DNA of 8,496 nucleotides, taken from Prevotellaceae bacterium (lineage in GTDB: Bacteria; Bacteroidota; Bacteroidia; Bacteroidales; UBA932). Position numbers and translations under genes: made by a program. This document shows positions 5,056-8,496 of the stretch, one piece after another. The stretch lies in contig JAIRXY010000281.1 in the NCBI GenBank assembly GCA_031268055.1, positions 1-8,496 on the forward strand, given 5' to 3'. Under the pieces are notes generated by a model, which worked only from the letters and a program-made list of their open reading frames with translations, did no database searches and was not told the origin of the DNA. Within the stretch, counting starts at the first letter, position 1. The number at the start of each line of letters is the position of its first letter.

Positions 5056-6366
5056 ATGAAAAGGCTACTATGCATTATTGGCGTTTTGACGCTATACGCC
5101 GCCGGAGCAGCTTCGCTATACGCCGCTGCTCGTCGCGATTCGGTCAAAACGGGGTGGAATTTCGGCGTGCTGCCTGCCGTTTCGTTCGACAGCAACCTTG
5201 GATTTCAGTACGGCGGGCTGATTAACCTTTTTTACTTTGGCAACGGCAGCGCCTACCCCAGCTACCTCCACTCCATATACGCGGAGGTTTCGCAGTACAC
5301 CAAGGGGACAACCGTTTTCCGCACCTACTACGACTCAAAGTACCTGCTATCCGGCCTACGTACTACAATTGATGTGGCGTACCTCACCGACAAGATGATG
5401 AAGCTGCACGGGTTTAACGGCTATCAGGCGGCCTACCACGCCGACTACCTGAAAAAATATGGCGAGGGATTTTACAGCTACGACCGTAAGCTGTTCCGCA
5501 TTGTGAGCAGCTTGCAGGGAAGCATTAGCGAACAACTGAGCTGGGTGGCGGGCATAGACTTGTACTCGTACAAAACAGGAGCGGTAGACCGCGGAAAGCT
5601 TAAGCTGCAGGACGATTCTACCGCATACGAGTACTACGTGCGCTACAACGGTATTAAAAGCGACGAGGCGAGCGGGGGCACACACCTCTACTTCAAAGGC
5701 GGGCTGATTTACGACACCCGCGACTTTGAGCCTAACCCCATGCGGGGCTTGTGCACCGAGCTGCTGCTGCTATTTTCGCCGGATTTGGCGGGGCGGGGCA
5801 ATACGCACGCCAAGCTGTCGCTGGTGCATCGACAGTTCTTCACCATTATGCCGCAGACGCTATCGTTTGCGTATCGCGTAGGCTATCAGGGGACGCTGTT
5901 TGGCAGCACGCCGTGGTACTTGCAGCAAAACTTTCACGTGCTCATGCTGCGCAAAACCCTGTCCGAGGGGCTGGGGAGCAACAGCACCATGCGCGGCGTA
6001 GTGCGCAACCGCATTGTGGGCGACGGAATAGCCTTTGCCAACGCCGAGCTGCGCTGGAAGTTTGCGCACTTCAGGCTTATCCGGCAAAACTTTTACGTGG
6101 CTACCAACCCTTTTGTGGATCTGGGCATGTCGGTGCAGCCCTACCGCAAAAGCGAGCTGGCGCAAATGCAGGAAAGCATTAACCGGTACTCTGCCGACCC
6201 TCCAACGCTGGTTGCGGGAAGCAAGGAAGCGCTGCATACATGCGCTGGTATTGGCATGCAGATTGTTATGAATCAAAATTTTATAGTATCGGTGGATGTT
6301 GGCAAGGCGTTGGATGAGCGTGACGGCAGCATCGGCACGTACGTGGGATTAAACTATATTTTTTGA
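5056..6366 (+). CDS. POTRA-less Omp85/BamA-like outer-membrane beta-barrel
   Basis: A 436-residue exported protein. It has a signal peptide at about 1-25 (MKRLLCIIGVLTLYAAGAAS...), which contains a small internal duplication, LYAA-GAAS-LYAA, from a 12-bp repeat at 5091 and 5115. The rest is alternating beta-strand sequence rich in Tyr, Phe and Gly, ending in the aromatic YIF expected for outer-membrane insertion by BAM. Two Omp85 landmarks are visible: DTRDFEPNPMRG (220-231), the start of the C-terminal half barrel, and MRG (312-314) followed by GIAFANAELRW, matching the conserved VRGF/Y loop-6 region. No POTRA domains fit between the signal peptide and the barrel; full BamA is about 750-900 residues. 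It is more likely a transporter or surface barrel of the D15/Omp85 superfamily than BamA itself. Substrate unknown. It stands alone, with its own promoter, converging on the ferredoxin gene. Confidence 0.75.
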   Translation: MKRLLCIIGVLTLYAAGAASLYAAARRDSVKTGWNFGVLPAVSFDSNLGFQYGGLINLFYFGNGSAYPSYLHSIYAEVSQYTKGTTVFRTYYDSKYLLSGLRTTIDVAYLTDKMMKLHGFNGYQAAYHADYLKKYGEGFYSYDRKLFRIVSSLQGSISEQLSWVAGIDLYSYKTGAVDRGKLKLQDDSTAYEYYVRYNGIKSDEASGGTHLYFKGGLIYDTRDFEPNPMRGLCTELLLLFSPDLAGRGNTHAKLSLVHRQFFTIMPQTLSFAYRVGYQGTLFGSTPWYLQQNFHVLMLRKTLSEGLGSNSTMRGVVRNRIVGDGIAFANAELRWKFAHFRLIRQNFYVATNPFVDLGMSVQPYRKSELAQMQESINRYSADPPTLVAGSKEALHTCAGIGMQIVMNQNFIVSVDVGKALDERDGSIGTYVGLNYIF

Positions 6367-6419
6367 CAAAAAAATGCTGCATGGATTGGATTGGTAAGGA
6401 GCAACCTGCTGCTATTTGC

Positions 6420-6641
6420 TTAGCAATACCTGTCTACTAACTCTATCGCCTTGTTGGGGCAAATATCCACACATTCTCCGCACCCTGTACATTGCCGGGG
6501 GTCGTTTACAAAGGTAACGACTTTTCCTACCACTTCGCAGGTTACCAAAGCGCAGCGCCTGCAAATTTGCACGCAGCAGCTGCAATTATTGCATTTATCC
6601 TCAATAACATCTGCTATCAAGCTCCTTTTATTCCAAAACAT
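6420..6641 (-). CDS. 2[4Fe-4S] ferredoxin-type protein
   Basis: A 73-residue protein with two iron-sulfur motifs. C17-x2-C20-x2-C23-x3-C27 (CNNCSCCVQIC) lacks the usual following Pro. C51-x2-C54-x2-C57-x3-C61-P (CTGCGECVDICP) is canonical. Extra cysteines sit at 22, 30 and 35, and the chain ends in Cys73. Bacterial ferredoxins of this type are soluble low-potential electron carriers. The start is uncertain: ATG 6641 gives a short ten-residue lead before the first domain (VIEDKC). An upstream TTG at 6701 in the same frame would add 20 residues that do not look conserved. No Shine-Dalgarno site or TAnnTTTG box is evident for either start. The gene is convergent with the Omp85-like gene, 53 nt apart. 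Its redox partner is not in the window. Confidence 0.75.
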   Translation of the reverse strand: MFWNKRSLIADVIEDKCNNCSCCVQICRRCALVTCEVVGKVVTFVNDPRQCTGCGECVDICPNKAIELVDRYC

Positions 6642-6884
6642 AGCTACAAAATTTTGATGCAAGGCCAAGTTAACAAAATTCTTGTCTACTATTGAAGACA
6701 ACTGAGGTAGAGAAATATTTTACACGGGGAGGGTGATTCTTTGTACTTGGCCGGAAAATTTCTTTTGAGAAAGGCGTTGATGTCATTAGAGGAATAGCAA
6801 AGCAACAAATGGAAGATGGTTAAAAAACACATGGGAGTAAAATTGAGAAGCTGCGTTAGCAACTTCTCAATCAATATTTTTCGG
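6642..6884. other. Intergenic stretch between ferredoxin and PepSY remnant
   Basis: No gene recognised. A minus-strand open frame over most of it is AT-rich, with no motif. The only structure is the terminator-like hairpin at 6842-6871. Confidence 0.5.
6842..6871 (-). terminator. Probable terminator of the PepSY-like genes
   Basis: ATTGAGAAG (6842-6850) pairs with CTTCTCAAT (6863-6871). After one mismatch, three more pairs close a GTTA loop (6855-6858). Read on the minus strand, the stem lies 13 nt after the stop codon of the PepSY fragment and runs into TTTT. On the plus strand it is followed by a T-rich ATATTTTT, so it may work both ways. Confidence 0.55.
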
Positions 6885-7013
6885 CTAATCATCTATTCCG
6901 ATAAATTCACCGGCGGAGCTGAACTTTAAATCCATGTTGTTGGACAAGCCAACTTCGTAACCGTAGCGCTCCCTTGCAGCAGGCAATAAAATTAGGCGGG
7001 CTAATTTTCTCAC
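6885..7013 (-). pseudogene. C-terminal stump of a second PepSY-like (DUF2874-type) protein
   Basis: The minus-strand frame ending in TAG at 6887-6885 reads RERYGYEVGLSNNMDLKFSS and then AGEFIGIDD. This is the closing hairpin of a PepSY-like module: Y-x-V/E-x-L-x-N, then D-L/V-K-F-x-x-x-G-x-F-I. An in-frame GTG at 7013 would give 42 residues, but there is no signal peptide and only half of one module. It lies directly downstream of the intact PepSY-like gene on the same strand, so it is probably what remains of a duplicated neighbour whose front was deleted. Confidence 0.6.
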
Positions 7014-7039
7014 TTTGCTTTCTTGTACCTTTTACGTAG

Positions 7040-7555
7040 TCAATAGTCTACCCTTTCTTCGATAATTGCGCCGTCGGACTTAACCACCAGCTTGACTTCC
7101 ACTTCGCCGCGCTCCATTTCGATTTTGTAGAAAGTCTCCGTACCCCGCTGTATTTTGTCAATATCTTCAAAGTCGTACTTTGGGTACTTGCTTTCGGCGA
7201 CGTTTCTAACAACGGCGGGCAGCTCCGAGCGGTAAATTTCTTCAACAATCATCATCAGCGCTCCCTTTGAATCGTAGAAAGCCTTGAAATCGCGAAACTT
7301 CACATCAAACTCCACCTCGTAAATGTCGTTGGCGGCCTCCCATTCCACGCTGTGCGCCTTCGGAAAATCCGTCAGAAATTTTTGCTGAAGATTTGCAGGC
7401 GGAGTAACATCGCGCGAGTGGGATGCTTTGTACGTTTTGATTGCCTGAGCAATTTCTTCGTTGGAGTATTGGGTAGAAATTGCCGGATTTTGTGCAGCGG
7501 CTGTCTGCACGAAGAGCAGGCTTGCCGCCATGCTTAGGGTTTTTAGTAGCCTCAT
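7040..7555 (-). CDS. PepSY-like (DUF2874-type) periplasmic protein
   Basis: A 171-residue secreted protein. MRLLKTLSMAASLLFVQTAA is a clear signal peptide with cleavage near AAAQ (about 20-23). Two PepSY-like modules follow: one around LQQKFLTDFPKAHSVEWEAA with IYEVEFD and FYDSKGALM, and one from LPAVVRNVAESKYPKYDFED through FYKIEMERG to KSDGAIIEERVDY. Such proteins in Bacteroidota are small periplasmic or surface proteins of unsettled role, distantly similar to the beta-lactamase-inhibitor fold. ATG 7555 is chosen over one at 7603 for three reasons: it begins the signal peptide, a perfect AGGAGG (7568-7563) lies 7 nt ahead, and the promoter box at 7616-7609 would put transcription start almost on top of 7603. 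Confidence 0.8.
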   Translation of the reverse strand: MRLLKTLSMAASLLFVQTAAAQNPAISTQYSNEEIAQAIKTYKASHSRDVTPPANLQQKFLTDFPKAHSVEWEAANDIYEVEFDVKFRDFKAFYDSKGALMMIVEEIYRSELPAVVRNVAESKYPKYDFEDIDKIQRGTETFYKIEMERGEVEVKLVVKSDGAIIEERVDY

Positions 7556-7562
7556 TTTTTGA

Positions 7563-7568
7563 CCTCCT
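7563..7568 (-). promoter_or_regulatory. Strong Shine-Dalgarno site of the PepSY-like gene
   Basis: On the minus strand AGGAGG precedes ATG 7555 with a 7-nt spacer, TCAAAAA. Strong Shine-Dalgarno sites are uncommon in Bacteroidota, and the other plus-strand genes here lack one. It decides the start codon. Confidence 0.75.
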
Positions 7569-7608
7569 GTTTTTAGTAGATTAGCGTTAACATAAATTCT
7601 CATGGCGA

Positions 7609-7616
7609 CAAAGCTA
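7609..7616 (-). promoter_or_regulatory. Promoter box of the PepSY-like gene
   Basis: On the minus strand TAGCTTTG matches TAnnTTTG. No good TTG -33 element is found at the usual distance. It lies back to back with the plus-strand box at 7680-7687, forming a divergent promoter region shared with the second Rpn gene. Confidence 0.45.
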
Positions 7617-7679
7617 CAGCGCTATTCTGGAAAGATTTGGGAAAAAATGCACCCATAGCAACTGTAAACTAATATTTGC

Positions 7680-7687
7680 TATATTTG
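7680..7687 (+). promoter_or_regulatory. Promoter box of the second Rpn gene
   Basis: TATATTTG matches the Bacteroidota -7 element, 33 nt before ATG 7721. No clear -33 TTG. The short leader has no Shine-Dalgarno site before 7721. Confidence 0.5.
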
Positions 7688-7720
7688 CACTTATGGAAAG
7701 ATTAATCCCGTGAAAAAACA

Positions 7721-8496
7721 ATGAAAACAAGATTAAACCCGCTTAACGACTATTTGTTCATGAAGTACATGGGCGAGAAGGGAGATGAGGAGCAGCTCGC
7801 GGCCTTTCTCAACGTTGTTTTGCAGAAGACAAACAGGCACGGCATTAGGTCGATAGAAATTATCGAAAACAAAGCCATGTCCGCCGAAATTATAGGCGAC
7901 AAGTCCAGCATTTTGGACGTGCGCGCAACCTTAGATGACGGCACGAAGGTAAACATTGAAGTCCAGCTCCGCAACCTGTACAATATGGACAAGCGAAGCC
8001 TGTTTTACTGGAGCCGCGAGTACACCCGCGGCATTGTTGCCGGTCAGGACTACGGTGACCTGCCAAGCGTTATAGCCATTAACATTATCAACTTCAACCT
8101 TATCAAAGTTGACGCGGTGCACACCAGCTTTCACCTGTGGGAAGACCACCACAAAGACTGCCTGCTTACAGACGCGCTGGAGGTGCACTTCATTGACATG
8201 GTAAAATTCAGGGAGCTGCGCGAAAAAGATATTGTGAACAACGAATTACACCGTTGGCTAACATTTTTTGATAAGAATACAAATAACCAAGTATTAAAGG
8301 AGGTACTCAACATGGATATAGCGATACAGAAAGCCCAGCAAAAAATCACGTTTGTATCCCGTGACAAGGAGGCATTGCGCGCCTACCAGATGCGGGAGAT
8401 GGCATTATCAGATTTCACCAGCGGCATAAACGGCGCCCTTGAGGAGGGACGTCGGGAGGGACGTCGGGAGGGACATGAGGAGGGACATCGAGAGGG
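7721..8496 (+). CDS. Rpn family nuclease / putative transposase (TIGR01784-like), 3' end outside window
   Basis: At least 258 residues, open at the window edge. The protein begins MKTRLNPLNDYLFMKYMGEK, the typical 'NPLxDxxFKxxFG' start of the TIGR01784/PDDEXK_2 group. PD-(D/E)XK residues are D66 (ILDVRA) and E80-x-Q82 (NIEVQL), followed by the conserved R-x-LFYWSREYTRG helix. The middle has YGDLPSVIAINIINF, typical of this group, and the regulatory part has LKEVLNMD and EALRAYQMREMALSD. From about residue 241 it becomes a charged EEGRREGRREGHEEG repeat. Start ATG 7721 is the first in frame after the promoter box; nearby ATG 7693 and GTG 7710 run into stops. It differs strongly from the Rpn protein at the window start, so the two are not a recent duplication. 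Inside it, AAAGGAGG precedes an in-frame ATG at 8312. Confidence 0.88.
   Translation, partial: MKTRLNPLNDYLFMKYMGEKGDEEQLAAFLNVVLQKTNRHGIRSIEIIENKAMSAEIIGDKSSILDVRATLDDGTKVNIEVQLRNLYNMDKRSLFYWSREYTRGIVAGQDYGDLPSVIAINIINFNLIKVDAVHTSFHLWEDHHKDCLLTDALEVHFIDMVKFRELREKDIVNNELHRWLTFFDKNTNNQVLKEVLNMDIAIQKAQQKITFVSRDKEALRAYQMREMALSDFTSGINGALEEGRREGRREGHEEGHRE
8296..8314 (+). promoter_or_regulatory. Internal Shine-Dalgarno plus in-frame ATG within the Rpn gene
   Basis: AAAGGAGGT (8296-8304), then an 8-nt gap from the end of GGAGG to ATG 8312, in frame with the main protein (Met198). The arrangement is near ideal for translation initiation, better than the main start at 7721. It would make a C-terminal protein that begins MDIAIQKAQQKITF and includes the charged repeat. 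The SD bases coincide with codons of the LKEV motif, so chance overlap is possible. Confidence 0.5.
8441..8496 (+). repeat. 12-bp in-frame tandem repeat at the Rpn C-terminus
   Basis: About 4.7 copies of a 12-bp unit, GAGGAGGGACRT or CGGGAGGGACRT, reach the window edge. Each codes for four residues of the EEGR/REGR/REGH type. Copy number can change by replication slippage without breaking the frame. The first Rpn protein has a comparable Gly-Lys-Glu repeat that is less regular at DNA level. The real length is unknown because the window stops inside it. Confidence 0.9.

Noticed and set aside
5751..6182. Frames overlapping the Omp85-like gene on either strand
   Set aside because: Rich in Ala, His and Arg as expected for shadows; the beta-barrel frame runs unbroken from signal peptide to terminal Phe.
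6689..6892. 67-residue minus-strand frame between ferredoxin and PepSY remnant
   Set aside because: AT-rich, no motif, and it covers the terminator hairpin.
7750..8367. Minus-strand frames opposite the second Rpn gene
   Set aside because: The plus strand shows the complete PD-(D/E)XK core; the reverse frames have no recognisable domain.
8441..8496. Non-coding minisatellite
   Set aside because: The 12-bp units keep the Rpn reading frame and encode the charged tail common in this family.

Overview
The window looks like chromosome of a member of the Bacteroidota, probably Bacteroidales. The evidence is several TAnnTTTG -7 promoter boxes, mostly A-rich leaders without a Shine-Dalgarno site, BACON domains, a PepSY-like (DUF2874-type) periplasmic protein, a small POTRA-less Omp85 barrel and Rpn/PDDEXK_2 'putative transposase' genes. 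Species cannot be told from this sequence alone. Non-coding DNA is abundant and full of palindromes and remnants, as in a repeat-rich accessory region.

Layout. 1-300: a duplicated ~86-bp intergenic repeat, then a promoter. 340-1326 (+): an intact Rpn-family PD-(D/E)XK nuclease. 1327-2006: hairpin-rich DNA without a convincing gene. 2007-3410 (+): a lipoprotein with two tandem BACON domains and a C-terminal FGE/C-type-lectin domain. Its last ~35 codons look like the variable region of a diversity-generating retroelement (DGR) target, and its signal peptide seems to carry an in-frame palindromic insertion. 3411-4256: a run of palindromes, a candidate structured RNA ending in a good intrinsic terminator, and decayed sequence. 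4364-4882 (+): two defence-gene fragments in the same frame, an AbiEi-type antitoxin N-terminus and an Mrr restriction endonuclease C-terminus, separated by one stop codon. 5056-6366 (+): a secreted, POTRA-less Omp85/BamA-like beta-barrel. 6420-6641 (-): a 2[4Fe-4S] ferredoxin. 6885-7013 (-): the C-terminal stump of a PepSY-like protein. 7040-7555 (-): an intact PepSY-like periplasmic protein with a strong ribosome binding site. 7721-end (+): a second Rpn-family nuclease (TIGR01784-like), cut by the window edge in a 12-bp tandem repeat.

The genes do not form one operon; almost every gene has its own promoter or changes strand. The theme is genome plasticity and defence: two Rpn nucleases, relics of a toxin-antitoxin system and a restriction enzyme, and a lectin-fold surface lipoprotein of the type DGRs diversify. 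The best leads are the DGR-like variable region with no template or reverse transcriptase in the window (so any machinery would act in trans), the strong in-frame internal start site in the second Rpn gene (matching the published intragenic-antitoxin arrangement of E. coli Rpn proteins), the palindrome inserted in the lipoprotein signal peptide, and the possible structured RNA at about 3651-3845.
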